DNA of 64,000 nt. Origin: Amphiura filiformis. Taxonomy: Eukaryota > Echinodermata > Ophiuroidea > Amphilepidida > Amphiuridae. The notes beneath the pieces were generated by a model, which saw only the letters and a list, made by a program, of their open reading frames with translations, was not told the DNA's origin and searched no databases. The position numbers and the translations under genes were made by a program. Numbering within the stretch: the stretch's first letter is position 1; each line of letters begins with the position of its first letter. This document shows positions 45,370-57,308 of the stretch, piece by piece. Location of the stretch: contig NC_092640.1 in NCBI RefSeq assembly GCF_039555335.1, positions 34,031,887 to 34,095,886 of the forward strand. The letters run 5' to 3'.

Positions 45370-45519
45370 TTAATGCCTCCGTCATACTTTCCTGCCGCGT
45401 ATCAGCCAATGACAAGCCTTGATTGTGTTCTTTTGTCTGCAATGCGAGTGCGCCACGCCGCTCAGCGGCAAGCAGCATGGTAGTATGAAACCAGCATTTG
45501 CGTTGTATCGCGGCGATCA

Positions 45520-45945
45520 GAAGGACATCCCTAAAGTCCGACTCAGACTCCACAGCACATTGCAGCATGATGCTATGCAGATGCTTTTAAACCATTGCGG
45601 CATCACACAATGAAATAAAATGTTCATTTTAATTTCATCGCACAATGCTGCGATGTTTTCATGTCATGCATGTGGGGTCTGCATCTCCTTTTTATAGTCA
45701 TTCTGCAGACCTTGATTTTCTAGCAGCCAATCACAAGCATGCATGCATGCAGCATGGCCAAAATATCGCAGCGCAATGCGAAGAAAGTTCAACTTTCATC
45801 CCCGCCTAAATTTCCACCACACAATGAGAATTTTCACCGTCGAGCATGCAAGCTTGTAAAAACCTGGCTGCTCAGATTTCATAGAAGTATCGCACTCGCA
45901 GCATCAGCGATGTCATCGCATCGCGCTGCGACATGTAGTATAAAT
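45520..45945. mobile_element. Diverged relative of the AGCCCG MITE
   Basis: GACTCCACAGCACATTGCAG, ATTTCATCGCACAATGCTGC and CATCGCATCGCGCTGCGA echo the interior of 45031-45369. The ends are not clear. Confidence 0.6.
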
Positions 45946-46480
45946 GAGACTATACCCTAGTCATGCTAGTTAACCTAACCATGTTATGATGTCCTTCTGA
46001 TCGCCGTGATCCAGTGTTTACCTTTACTTGTTTATATACATGTATATGTAGGCTAGCATTTCATGATGTATGGCAAATACATCAGGACATATACCTACGT
46101 ACAGTATGCGTAAGCTTACGTGGCATGAAAATTTAAGGTTGAAAATTACTGGTTACGGCATACCTGGCTACTAATTCACGTCTATGCTTCATTACTTTGC
46201 AGACCACAGTCTCCGTTAAATCTTACACGAACGAAAATATACAAAATGCATTTTTAAATGGAAAAATTGGGCATTTTTACCCGAGTAATGTGGCGGTAGG
46301 TATGGCTACATGTCAAAATTCCAATTAATTACGGGCATTAATAAAGCACTTCCGGGAACTGTTGATGGGCGGGGCGTTACTAATTTACATGTTAATGATG
46401 TTTCGTCACAGATGATGTCCTTTAATGTTTTAATTCGATTTTTAAATATAAAAAAATGAACAAATAATCACAATACTCAC

Positions 46481-46570
46481 CGGAAATTTCAGCCTTTCTT
46501 GTAGTTTCGCGGCCCGATTCCCGGTTTGGTGAACGAAACTCGGCCTATAAACTTATTTACGTAGGTTCCA
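46481..46570 (-). ncRNA. Possible first exon of a minus-strand transcript
   Basis: The minus strand has a full-consensus donor TTTCCG/GTGAGTATT at 46481. The preceding 90 bases are comparatively CpG-rich (AAACCGGGAATCGGGCCGCG) and lie about 320 bases inside the right end of the 10.8-kb candidate element. The start is not defined. No initiating frame is convincing. Downstream minus-strand splice sites at 43345, 42570 and 41277 could follow. Confidence 0.3.
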
Positions 46571-46956
46571 AGGTGACTTTTCATAACATTTACAAAGCTG
46601 CAGTAAGTTTGAAAGTTCTGATCACTTTGTTTGCCCCTGACAGTATTTTTATTCAACAAAATGCTTTAAAAAGTGCCCAAAACTGCTATTTCACAGCCAC
46701 CGGTCACCGCTTAGTCCACAAGTTAAACCTGCCCTCTCAGTGGACTAAATTTGGTGCCGTTTTTGCATCATTTTAGTCCAGGACTAAGCCTAGTCCACTT
46801 TTGTGAATACCAAATAACTTTAGTCCTGGACTAAACCTCCGATTTAGTCCAGGACTAAAGTTAGTCTCCTTTTGTGAATACCGGCCAAACATACCGGTAT
46901 CTAAGTTCTTGAAACATGTCAGGTGGGAAGTTTAAAAATTATAATATTATGAAATT

Positions 46957-47606
46957 ATAATATTTTGCAGTAAACCTTTGATGAGAGCGTATTTTAAGCA
47001 TACATCACATATTTACTGTGTTGAAACACACTAGTCTCTGATTGGCTGCTGAGGTGATCTACTGTTGCCATATGGAAATTTATGAATGAACTTTGCACCA
47101 CACACGTTGTTAGCTCAGACTTTGTACTAGTAACATCACGGTATAATATTTTGCAGTAAACCTTTGACAAGTGTGTACTACCGTGATGTTGCAAAGTCAG
47201 AGCTCACAACGCGTACGGCGCAAAGTTCATTCATACCGTGGAATCATGGCATATTGCCTATCTGCGTCAGCAAACACACAAATAGCACAAATAGTGCAAG
47301 CGTACACAAAAGAAACTGTGTGTAAGATGAGCGATGTTGCCAGGTCTGAACGATGGACCTGCGTCAGCTGAATTCGAGTACGCTTGGAGGGCACAGGCAT
47401 GGAAAATTCCAATCTGTGTGTTTATTAATCTGTGTGTTTATTAATCTATGATTAATTTCCACTCGGCAACAACAGAACGCCAATCAGACAAGCTCATTTC
47501 AACACAGTAAATATGCAATGTACGCTTAAAATACACTTTTGTCAAAGGTTTACTGCACATAAATTATAGTAGATGCTTGTCAAAGGTTTACTACAAAATA
47601 TTATAG
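46957..47606. mobile_element. Composite palindrome with TTGCAGTAAACCTTTGA ends
   Basis: ATAATATTTTGCAGTAAACC lies at 46957 and again at 47141. The inverse GGTTTACTACAAAATATTAT closes at about 47606, with another inverse copy at about 47546. The arms pair around 47160, including CATCACGGTA / TACCGTGATG and GCAAAGTTCATTCAT. Confidence 0.7.
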
Positions 47607-48990
47607 AAAAATTGGTAAAAACGGTAGCAAAATTGCAATTGCTCATACGCGGAAATGATATTTAGGTTATGAAAGTTGATGCAGGGAATAAAATCCCTGT
47701 TTAGGGTGTGAAAACAGGCTCGTGTTACCTGTTTAGGGTATCATTTTAGACAAGGATTAAATCCTTGTTTAGGTAGACTGGCCCCCAGTCTCGGTTCGGT
47801 TCCATCTCTGGATAATGTAACAATAAATAATTACGTAGTGCCCTATGAAAAAAATGCCAACCCCCCCCCCCCTTATTTTCTTCAATGCCAAAAACCCATT
47901 CCTCTTCATCCACAAATCGACGCCACTAATTACACCCACCACAGTCAACCATGCAGCAATATAGAAATATACTCGTATTATAAGTGAACGCGAAAGTCCA
48001 TTGAGCGCTGATTCCGAGACTGGTCCAATCTGTTAGAGATCTCACTTCCAAATATTCGTTCAACGAAGCACGGTGATTCCGATGTCAATTACGAAAGCCC
48101 CGCCCCAGTTTCAATTCAAATATGGTAGCACAAAGCTATGCCGCGGGATGTGACGCAAGATCGGATGGGACACTTGTCAACAACTGAGAGGTATTGAGCT
48201 CAAGTGGCACGCGTCTGATAGACCCATGGTACGCGCAATAATAAAAGGCAACCACTCGACTCGGACTTAGGCCTATTGTCCATATTGCGTACATTATCGC
48301 GTGCGGTTTGCAAATGTTTGCACATTATTTAGCTAGGGAAGCCTTTTCAAATATCCCCGCGCTGCCAAGCTGCGTTGATTGGTCGGATACAATATCGTTG
48401 TTTAGTCGCTTACACAAACGTTAATGTAGTGAAAACATGGACGTGGTATATAGAAAGATTGCGTGACTCCAAATCCGTAAAAGTGAACTTCCAGCAGTTT
48501 GTGGGAGCTGGAAGTCAAATTGCCTACAGACTGGGAGGGTCCGTGTATTGGGTTAATTTTTAATGCTATGTAATCTACATTACCAGTCGTTCTCCACGGA
48601 CCCGAGGGAGGGTCTATTGTTTAGGGTGCTTTCGCGGGTGGTGTATTGAAATAACTTACTAATAATGCAACATGTTGGTTGTACGGCCCTCAAACACCAT
48701 TCTCGAGAAAATGAAAATAATATGATATGAAAATGCAGTACTTTTAATTAAACGTGAAACAATAACACTGGAACGTGCAGGGAAAAAAATCATGTCATGG
48801 TTGACAAATCAACACCATAGAATATATATATACGTAAAAAAATGTTTCTTAAATAACACACAAAAACACTTCTGATGAAGTGTTCAGTAGAAGCTGTGCC
48901 ACTTCAATAAGAATTTTAAATAATGATATTAAAAAAAGGAAAAGAAATGAAAACTTATTTATCTGTAGATAAAGCGTGCAGTTTTACAGG
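47607..48990. other. Unannotated stretch, partly CpG-richer
   Basis: 47640-47790 repeats CCTGTTTAGG(G) words. 47990-48650 has higher CpG and could hold a promoter, but no exon is convincing. A plus-strand frame at 48375-48563 is open for 62 codons with no recognised domain. Confidence 0.35.
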
Positions 48991-48999
48991 AGTGGGGAA

Positions 49000-49575
49000 A
49001 TTTAAGTCTGGGGGAAAATTTGCTTCCCGCTCGGCCTGCCAAAAATATTGTCCTCCTCCCCACGCACATGTCAAATTTTTGGGATCTCAATACCATAGCA
49101 TTGTGTAAATATATATTCGCTCTTTGCAAGGAGCGGCCCTGTAAAAAAAGAAGGCTTTTGCAAAGAGTATGCGGCATTTTTTTTGCAGCGGGTAGAACCC
49201 CCGGGGCACTACCATATATTGACATACGTCATGCGCCCACAAAAAGACCCCGACAAATCCTATACCCAATGACCCCTTTTTTTTCAGTAGCCTACACTGA
49301 ATGACCCCCTTTCTTTAACAAGTAGTCCTCAAAATTTAAATTTCGGTGCGCGACACACATTTTGAGCAAAATAAATGAGATTAATCTATTTTGTACTGTA
49401 AAACTGGGTAAAAAGTTATTTTTGATTGTCGATGATTTGAAATTTTGGGCGCACCAATACAAAATCACCCCATTTTTGAGATTGTCGACACCGAATGACC
49501 CCATTTTTTCAGAAAATTTCTACACCAATAGTACGCTTGTGGGCACTTTCATATTCGAAAGTGCCTCCCGGGTAG
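49000..49575. mobile_element. Relative of the CCCCGGGGG / AATGACCCC element
   Basis: GGTAGAACCCCCGGGGCACT (49191) and GTGCCTCCCGGGTAGAACCT (49560) form the inverted ends of its core. GAATGACCCC(C) occurs three times inside. The flank TGCCAAAAATATTG resembles the flanks of 14998-15570. Confidence 0.6.
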
Positions 49576-50860
49576 AACCTCGTTTTGAGATGATCGGCGA
49601 ATAGCGAGATTGGCGACTAGTGAGAGCAGCGAGCAGGAAAATTTCCCATTTGCTACTTGTTTCACTGTTTTCATTTTATTAAAAAGGCACCTGATGAATG
49701 TCAAAGCCTGCAATGAATGTGTGCCAAAAATCGCTTGCCCCTTGGCTTGACAAAAATTGCTTACCACCCCCCTCCCCGATTTGGCTGGCTAAAAGATGCT
49801 TCTAAGTTTTTACCATCCCACAGTGCTCATAATTATTGCACAGTCCCTTATGTAATATAAATGCTGAAATGGACCTCGACCATGCTAATCATCTCTACCG
49901 GGATCATCCAGCACTCAAAGGTCGGATCTATATAATTGTGATGTCATATTTAGTGACTAGCAAGAATAAAATGCTTTTTTGTGGAGAAATAGCCAAGGAA
50001 ACACGTTAATCACGCTATTTTGTGATAAAGACCAGACTCGCAGAAACACCATAGAATGTATATACAAATCCTAAGTCTGGTTATTAATACACATCGAAAA
50101 AAAAATTCCAACAGGAACAGAATTAGGGACGGACCATTTGATATGAGTAGTTGAGGTTGTGAGTTGTGACAAATATTTTTTTCAAAATAATCTGAAAGTA
50201 TTTTGGACCATGATCCGGATGAAATTTGGTGGGAAACGAAAAATCTACATTTTGCCTTTGAAACCCAAGGATATTCTAAGTCCAAATCAAAATGTTAGAT
50301 TTTTCACAATGCCCAACACACATTACAAAATGTACTACGACGGTTAACTTATTAACTTCATTCATAACCATCACTTTCATTCATAACCATCACTTTCATT
50401 CATAACCATCACATCACTTTACAAAATAATAAAATTTTACTCAAAATTCGCAAAAATAAACAATTTCCTTACTAAAAAAAAAAAAGGCTAAAACAGTACA
50501 ACCAATAACATTGAAGTGCAAATCACAATCTGCAAATATGGTAGAGTGCAATCCAAATAGCGGCCACCACTGCAGTTTGTTCGGCGACTAACATTTACCT
50601 GACGGTGCAACGGTCAACTTGAGTCTTGAGATGAATACTCCATAAGTAAGCTGGACGCTTGTCCTTGGAGAATGTGCTTTGCAGAAGTGCCGCGGGGGCT
50701 CAAAATTTACATAGAAAAAAGAAAAAAACCATGGCTGCCTACAGCTTCTGGTGGGTGGAGGTGGGTTGCATCTCCCTCAGCACTGGAAGGGCCAGCGTCT
50801 GAAACTGTTGAATATTAGTAACCACATTTCGTGTTTTGGTAAATAAATACAAATAATTGG
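49576..50860. other. Mostly unannotated, short tandem repeat at 50355
   Basis: About three copies of CATTCATAACCATCACTTT lie at 50358-50415. A minus-strand donor-like GTCAG/GTAAATG at about 50597 follows a frame open for about 25 codons, but no acceptor confirms an exon. Confidence 0.4.
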
Positions 50861-50864
50861 ATCA

Positions 50865-51130
50865 CATGTATTCATGAGGTTATGAATGTCCTAAATGCGG
50901 CGCGTGCGATCCAATTATATTTTGTTAATTGTGAAAACGGGAATGCAAATCGAGGTAATTAATATCTCACAATTGACCACAAAATGCGTAGTTGTTCAAA
51001 AGTAAACATTCATAACCTCATTAATAAACGCGATGCGTGCTATCCAATCACATTTAGTTATTTGTAAAACGCGAACGCAAATCGAGGTCATTAATATCTC
51101 ACACAATTGACCGCAAAATGTGTATTGTTC
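50865..51130. repeat. Two-copy direct repeat, about 135-bp unit
   Basis: Both units contain TGCG(A/T)(G/T)CCAATxxxAT, AATGCAAATCGAGGT / AACGCAAATCGAGGT, ATTAATATCTCAC and ATTGACC(A/G)CAAAATG. They lie at about 50870-50993 and 51010-51124. Confidence 0.75.
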
Positions 51131-51502
51131 TAATGTTGCACACAATTGACCGGCGTTTGCGTGTTGTTTCTTAACGCGCAAACAAACACGCGTAATCACC
51201 GCGAGTAAGCTCGCGCACTTGTTGATCGTAATTATGAGAGATGCAATTATAGGCCAAACTTTCCCTCTGGTGTGGCACTGACGTCAACACGTTGAGGCAG
51301 CTGTTTCGCTGAAATTCGCTCGCGCATATGCATTCTGGGTTAGCGTCTTTAAGGTAATTAGCGTCTGTGTACATAGTACGCCAGCGTTGTGAGTGAACGC
51401 TAGCAATTTGAGGATGCGCCAATTAAATGCACACTGAGCGTCACTGCCGCATCACACATGCAAGGTGAAAAATGGTATTACATAGACAAGACATAGTACC
51501 GT

Positions 51503-51947
51503 ACTACTAAATAAGTAATTCTTGGCCAAGCTGGAACATGCGTGTTGCGTCCATGTAGGGTACTACATGTATAATGGGATTTCAATTGAAAGAAAACACA
51601 GCTTTCAACAGCTGTATGTGACCCAACCGCAATTGTATATCGCATATTTCAAACAACAATGCAAGCGCAAGACCTTGGATACAATACGGTACTAACCAAT
51701 CACGAAGTGCGCTGGCATGGTAGGATTCACTTCCGATAACGCTTTTACACGCTGGCATACATCGCACATTGTACGTAAAAAATCGTCACGTTATGTCAGG
51801 CTGTGTTCATTCAATTGAAATTCCCAGTGCAGTATAAGCGTGTACACAATCAGAAAATGCAAGGCGTGTGTATGCTTTTTCTCTACCGCGCTATGTGCGC
51901 ATGTTTTCATAGCGTTCTAGCTTGGCCAAGAATTACTAACTTACCTG
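51503..51947. mobile_element. MITE with TTCTTGGCCAAGCT ends
   Basis: AAGTAATTCTTGGCCAAGCT at the left pairs with AGCTTGGCCAAGAATTACT at the right. Inner GTGCG / CGCAC words also pair. A solo end lies at 22886-22915. Confidence 0.75.
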
Positions 51948-51950
51948 TAA

Positions 51951-52165
51951 CTTAGTTTGTTCGGCTTATTTATACAAGGCGGAATTTATTTGGCTTTTGT
52001 TACGTACTGCGCATGCGTCAATAAAGTCCCAACTCAGCCTCGCGTAGAATTCACATAGCGCGCTAGTCACGCAATTACACAATGCACAACTAGCGTAAGT
52101 AGTAACAGTGTTATGTGTCATATTTTTTCTGCCTTTACTGTAGTATAAGCCGAACAAACTTCAGT
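51951..52165. mobile_element. Short inverted-repeat element
   Basis: AGTTTGTTCGGCTTATTTAT pairs with AGTATAAGCCGAACAAACTT. It directly abuts the neighbouring inverted repeats on both sides. Confidence 0.65.
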
Positions 52166-52391
52166 ACTATAGCTAGTTTCTCGATCATGAGAGAATGAAT
52201 GTACTGCGTGCACTGCGTAATGTTGCAAGTTTAGTGGAATGACATGATAGCGCGATCGATTGTGCACGCACAGGAAATGCAGCGCTACCCAAAGCGTGTG
52301 TGGAAGGCGTTGTAACGGCGACGCAATTGTCATTTGCGTGCCTATTGAGCTCTCATAATCGAGAAACTATTATTTTAGCTATAGTACGTAC
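52166..52391. mobile_element. Short inverted-repeat element
   Basis: TATAGCTAGTTTCTCGATCA with GAGAG pairs with CTCTCATAATCGAGAAACTA and AGCTATAGTA. Inner AATGTACTGCGTGC-type words are not paired. Confidence 0.65.
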
Positions 52392-53410
52392 ACCGTTTTG
52401 TTATGTTTTTTATGCTTAAAACTTATAAAAGCTTACTTTTCTTTTTAAACAACTTGCATGACATGCAAATGCAAGACTCAAGACTTCCAAGTTTGATTAC
52501 CGTACTGCAAAATCCGGGCCTACCCTGCAGGCTGGTGTGACTTACAGTGAGACTGTCGAAATGCACAGCATCCATGCATTCACATCATACACAATGTCAT
52601 GAATGTAAATTAAAAACAGTCATGGCAGTTGACGTTTGCCTTGTCATAGTACATGCATTGCATGTCATGATATCCACGTATCATTCACAGATCACATTCA
52701 TATATGGATTGAACTGGATGGAGCCCAGGACTGGAACTTTTTGCAGCGATTTGCTCACAATTGCCATCCATTATTTCCACAACTATTACCAGCTATTTGT
52801 CTCGTATTCGCTGCATTATCGTCACCAAATACCTTCAAATATCTTTTTTTTTTCCGTCTCGATCGTGCATTCGAAACAATTTGGGTCAAACCAGGTTAAA
52901 TAATAAAAGGATCGACATGACCGATGACCCAGGTCAAGCAATTTGAGTGATGCAAATTCGTGACATTGACGTTTTAACACCATAGAATTGAGAAAGGGAC
53001 CGATTACCTCTCTCAAATACTACCGAAATTCCATGTTATTTCAAAATTCCCACTATTGCAATTTTGAAAAGACATCGTTAGATGTAATATTACTCCGCAA
53101 CGAAAGAAAAATGTTTTCAAAATACTTCCAAAGAAAGAATTATACCCACCTTTCACTTGCAGGACTACTGCATTTTCTCTTCCTTGCCTCCATCTTTACT
53201 GCAGTACCGTCACGCCGATCAGCTTTCTGATCAGCAAGATCTTGCTGACGTCAGGCCTGAAGCTGCCTGACATAGCAACGCAAAATTGGCATAGCAACGT
53301 GTGACAGAATTAGCAATCTGTGCCGTTGCACACCCATTCGTATTTAGCAGTAAACCTCGATAGAAATTGATGACGTCATCGTAATTATTCCTTGATTTCA
53401 TCGGCATCAA
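52392..53410. other. Unannotated stretch
   Basis: Overlapping plus-strand frames at 52547-52946 have no recognised domain. 53205-53330 has GATCAG palindromes, TGACGTCAG and ATAGCAACG words (CRE-like and X-box-like), possibly regulatory. Confidence 0.3.
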
Positions 53411-53419
53411 GATTCTGGT

Positions 53420-54560
53420 CTCAAAACTCCGAGGCTGGAATTTGGTGATTAATCAACAACAGAGGGCGCTATGTAGAGTAATTAACGACAGGGGGTGAAA
53501 GATCAGCTTCACGATATAAATCAAAGAAATACGATTTACTGAGTCATTGGCGATGACTGTATTTAAAATCATTGGTGTTTTTTTTAATCATGATTGTTTC
53601 AACGTCATGCATACGTATTGTCGCACACATTTGACACCATAATTAATCAGATATTATAATTATTAGTATATGTTCTACAAATTGGAGAAAAATTAACGGA
53701 CAATACAGGTTTTCCTATTGCTCATGTTTAAACATTCATATAACAATCTATACTATGTACATTCAATGTATGAAAATTAGAAATAAGCATTTCCCACCCA
53801 AATCATCAACAAAAAATCATACTATCAGTAAAATGCTAATATTGGGTGTTTTATCAAGAATTCTGGCAACACTAATTTTGAGTTTCAGTATTTAGATATT
53901 TAAAGAGACGAAAAAGTGTTGTTTGGAATCACCTTGAAGGAAACTATTTGTCAAAATGCACAAAATTGTGACAAAAAGGCGTAATTTGACAAAATGTCAA
54001 TTTGCAGAAATACCGTTATTTCTGGCAACACTGTGTTTAGAAGTAACATTTGCCCAAGCTGATTTTTGCTAAAATGTAAAGTACCTAGTTTACACTATCC
54101 ATAATAGAATGGACAAAATCCTGGCAACACCGGGTTGTTGATTTTCATGATGATATTTTAGGTGCTAAAATGACATTTTTTGAAAAAGTGAAAATACACC
54201 TGACAGATGGGCTCTGCACGTACCCTTAAGAATAACTTTTTGACCTTTAAATATGCTGATCATCAGATGAATAGATTTCCATTCACAAGAACTTCATGTA
54301 ATGTTCCAGCATTATATGACTTAGATGCAGCAAACACTTGAAATAACATGTTTTTTTAACTAATTTCAGTGCAGATTTGGCCCAAAATGACAGAATCTGG
54401 TTTTTGGCCGTTTCCATGGCAACGAACCGATTTTTGAATTTTTTTTTAGTTACACAAGTAGTCAACACCCTAACATGCATCATTGCACAAAATATCAGAA
54501 AAATCCATTTTTTGAGGTATAGAGCCACATCTAAAAAATTATGTTCAAGAGCTCTTAAAT
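53420..54560. repeat. Uninterrupted copy of the 16.8-21.4 kb repeat, inverse orientation
   Basis: From 53600 to 54556 it is the reverse complement of 16826-17279 + 18559-18957 + 21291-21400. It lacks both the hAT-like insertion and the 2.3-kb palindromic insertion, so it represents the older, unfilled state. Key words: AAGAATTCTGGCAACACTAA, GGCAACACTGTGTTTAGAAG, TGCACGTACCCTTAAGAATA. Confidence 0.85.
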
Positions 54561-54977
54561 TGTGTAAATAATGCTATTTGGAGATTAGCTGTAAAAATTG
54601 TTGTTTTGAGTAGTAAACCTACCTGACAAAATACAGAGTACACGTAGTAGCAGAACCGACAGTCGGCCTACATAATTGTTTTCCATTAGCCAATACATAT
54701 TGCAAAGATAGAATATGTGCAATTAAATTCACAATGTGAAGTTGTTAACAAAAGAAAAGCAGAGTACCAAGTTAACAAGGTAACACAATGCTTATCAAAT
54801 ATCGTATAGTATGTAATACGAGGGACCATGGTAACGATGGTTTAATAATTAATTACAATTTTCCTCAAAACATGAAACAAGAAAACACATAATACAACAG
54901 ACTATGATATCCAATTCGTTGAAGGCCTATGGTTTTAATAACTTAAATGAAATAAAAATGCTTTGATGCATTAAACG

Positions 54978-55156
54978 CAGTGGCGGCGCCAGGAATTTTT
55001 TCGGGGGGCATTGGAGGGGGGAAAAATCAACAATTTTTGCACAAAATTGCAGCAAAAAGTGGAAATTTACGTGATTTTGGGGGGTCAAAAGTGGGGGGGG
55101 GTGGTAAACTGGGGGGAAGAAAAATATTTGCCCCCCCCCTCGTAGCGCCGCCACTG
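54978..55156. mobile_element. CAGTGGCGG-type (hAT-like) MITE, copy 3
   Basis: Ends CAGTGGCGGCGCCAGGAATT and CGTAGCGCCGCCACTG. Perfect 8-bp duplication ATTAAACG (54970-54977, 55157-55164). Poly-G/poly-C tracts inside. It is oriented opposite to copy 2. Confidence 0.92.
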
Positions 55157-55164
55157 ATTAAACG

Positions 55165-55730
55165 CTCTTTTGCTTAACAAATTATACATTGACATCGTCA
55201 TATTTCATGATTTTAAAGTAAAATGTCAATAATAGTATAGCAATTTCATTCTGCAAATTTAAGGAATCATGACAAAAAATAAAACTAAAAAACATTTGAT
55301 ATCCACTGAAATGTATTCAAAATTCCATGGTTAAAGGAAGTCTCCGGAAATCACAACATTATGCTTTAGATGTAAGGAAAATAATTATCAAGCACAAATC
55401 ATATGGTTTGATTTAAAACAATCTCATGTTGACCATAAAAACATCCGTCTCTCAACAAACTCCCGGGCGCTGAAATTGTCTAAGTGCAATAACGTCCCAG
55501 TACAGGCCTATACAATGAATTTTGAATATATCGCGTTTTGAAAAACGGCTATTTTTATTTGTTTTTGTTTTTATGGTAGGGCCTAAACATAAGTTTGTGA
55601 TTCGTAATAATCATTTTTCTAACATATAAGGCATAGTGTTGTTATTGCCGGAGACTTCCTTTAACCCTGGAATGTTTGAAATTTTAGGCGTCATAACTGC
55701 TAAATTATTGGTCTAAAGTATATAAAAATT
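55165..55730. other. Unannotated stretch
   Basis: GGAGACTTCCTTTAACCCTGG and GTTAAAGGAAGTCTCCGG (about 55330 and 55645) form an inverted pair around 55490, probably a small element. No gene. Confidence 0.45.
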
Positions 55731-55735
55731 TAGGG

Positions 55736-56200
55736 ATTCAATCATGTTTCACCGTTGTTCATCACCGATTAACAACGATGCGTCCGCGTCGTCTGAGTGG
55801 TTTACTTCGCGAGGGCAGCTTTAGCTGCCCGAGCGAAGTAAACCACGCAGACGCGCCGGACGCGAGTTGTTAAACGCGTCGTTTCAACAACGAAAACAAG
55901 CTAAAGATCGTATAATTCACAGGATTATTTCATGAGGAATGTCAGTTAATCATTGACAGTCAGCCTTACAAAAAGATCGATGATTTCTGTTGATATCAGC
56001 AATAAAACTGAATAAAACGGCAATCTTTATCCGATACTTCCAAAATACTGAATTTAACTTGTAAGCGTAAATATACGCACACAGATTCTAGACATGACGA
56101 ATTTTACGCTCTCACGCGTAACGCGGATGTGCGCTGGCGTTCGCGTATGTGCTTACTGCAAAAGTGTGGATTCATCACGGATTAACAACGGTTGGCTCCT
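55736..56200. mobile_element. Element with a strong GC-rich hairpin
   Basis: GTGGTTTACTTCGC, GAGGGCAGC, a TTTA loop, GCTGCCCGAGC and GAAGTAAACCAC form a near-perfect hairpin at 55790-55856, extended by GTCCGCGTCGTC / GCAGACGCGCCGGAC. The head GATTCAATCATGTTTCACCG is shared with 28092. Confidence 0.7.
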
Positions 56201-56672
56201 GTACAAAAGTATAGGAAGAGTTGTTGAAATATATATATTTAGAATGGCAAAGACTTTTGGGAGAAAAAAATAAAAAATAAACACTAGATCTAAATAAAAA
56301 AACGTATTTTTAATTTTTTGGAATGAAATTTGGTGCATATTGGCACACTACGACATATAACATTACGACGAAACATGTGGAAAGATATACAAGTAAACAA
56401 ACATATCAAAAATATAAGATCGCATGTATCATCTCAGATTATATAATGTTGTATTATTAGCTGATGAAATCCTACCAAAGCAGAAAAGAGAAAAATATAC
56501 CATATGAGAGAGAAAAACCCGAGGAAGGCAGAATGGAAGAGTGAGAGAGACAATAAAAGGTAAGAGGAAACGCGAATGATTCATGTTGGAACAAGATATG
56601 TGAATACAAGAAGGTCACACTCGGAGAAAACTCCAAAACCCTAGGAGATTCAGTTCGGGTTTTATGATATGT
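56201..56672. other. Unannotated AT-rich stretch
   Basis: No exon or repeat supported. Confidence 0.45.
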
Positions 56673-57030
56673 TTAAGGGGTACAACACCCCTGGCCAATT
56701 TTGTGCCTATTTTTGCATTTTTCTCAAAAATTATAGCACATTGATGACAAGTGAGATATGTATATTATAGGGGCAAGGACTACAACTACTGTACTGAAAA
56801 TTCAGCAACTCAAAGCAAGTAGTTATTGATTTATTGATCAAATATTGGTTTTCCTCATTTTTGACTGTAACTCCACAACTGTTGTCTGTGCTGAAATAAA
56901 ATCTCCATTGCAGTAGTTGTAGTCCTTGCCCCCTATAATATACATATCTTACTTGTCCCCAATGCGCTATAATTTTTGAGAAAAATGCAAAAATAGGTAC
57001 AAAATTGGGCAGGGGTGTAATACCCCTTAA
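56673..57030. mobile_element. TTAA-flanked palindromic MITE, copy 3
   Basis: TTAAGGGGTACAACACCCC at the left and GGGGTGTAATACCCCTTAA at the right. The interior is nearly the same as copy 2 at 28215-28574, including CTACAACTACTG and CAAATATTGGTTTTCCTCAT. Confidence 0.88.
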
Positions 57031-57308
57031 ACACACTTTGAATAATGATACTTAGTTTAATTACCATTTGAGATCGCGTATTCAATTGGTCAATTCATTT
57101 ATGTCGTTAAAGGAAACAGTCGGACGATTTTTAAAGACATATTGTAGTACTTGCCTTTCTAGTTACATTGACAGTAATCGTAATTGTTAAAATCAAACAC
57201 TTTTACTAACTAATGTAATTAGTTATTTTTAATAATACATTGATTTAGACAATGAAAATCGATTTTTGTTTCTTCTATTAATACCTCGCGTATCCTTAAG
57301 GGTAGACA
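57031..57308. other. Unannotated stretch
   Basis: No feature seen. Confidence 0.4.

Larger units (their letters stand above)
36107..46889. mobile_element. Candidate 10.8-kb transposon with 42-bp inverted ends
   Basis: The left end TTTGGCCGGTATTCACAAAA continues GAAGACTAACTTTAGTCCTGGA. The right end is its reverse complement, with about one or two mismatches over 42 bases. Each end also has a second, inner copy of GGTATTCACAAAAG (about 36210 and 46795), so the ends have the same architecture. CAT flanks both sides (36104-36106, 46890-46892). The interior contains several complete smaller elements and minus-strand splice signals. No transposase is recognised. The alternative is two solo ends of a family that happen to face each other. 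Confidence 0.5.

Noticed and set aside
45224-45613. Frames of up to 114 codons on both strands
   Set aside because: They overlap GCATCGC-rich MITE sequence.
52547-52946. Three overlapping plus-strand frames, one rich in aromatic residues
   Set aside because: No splice sites, start context or recognisable domain. Possibly real, but not supportable.
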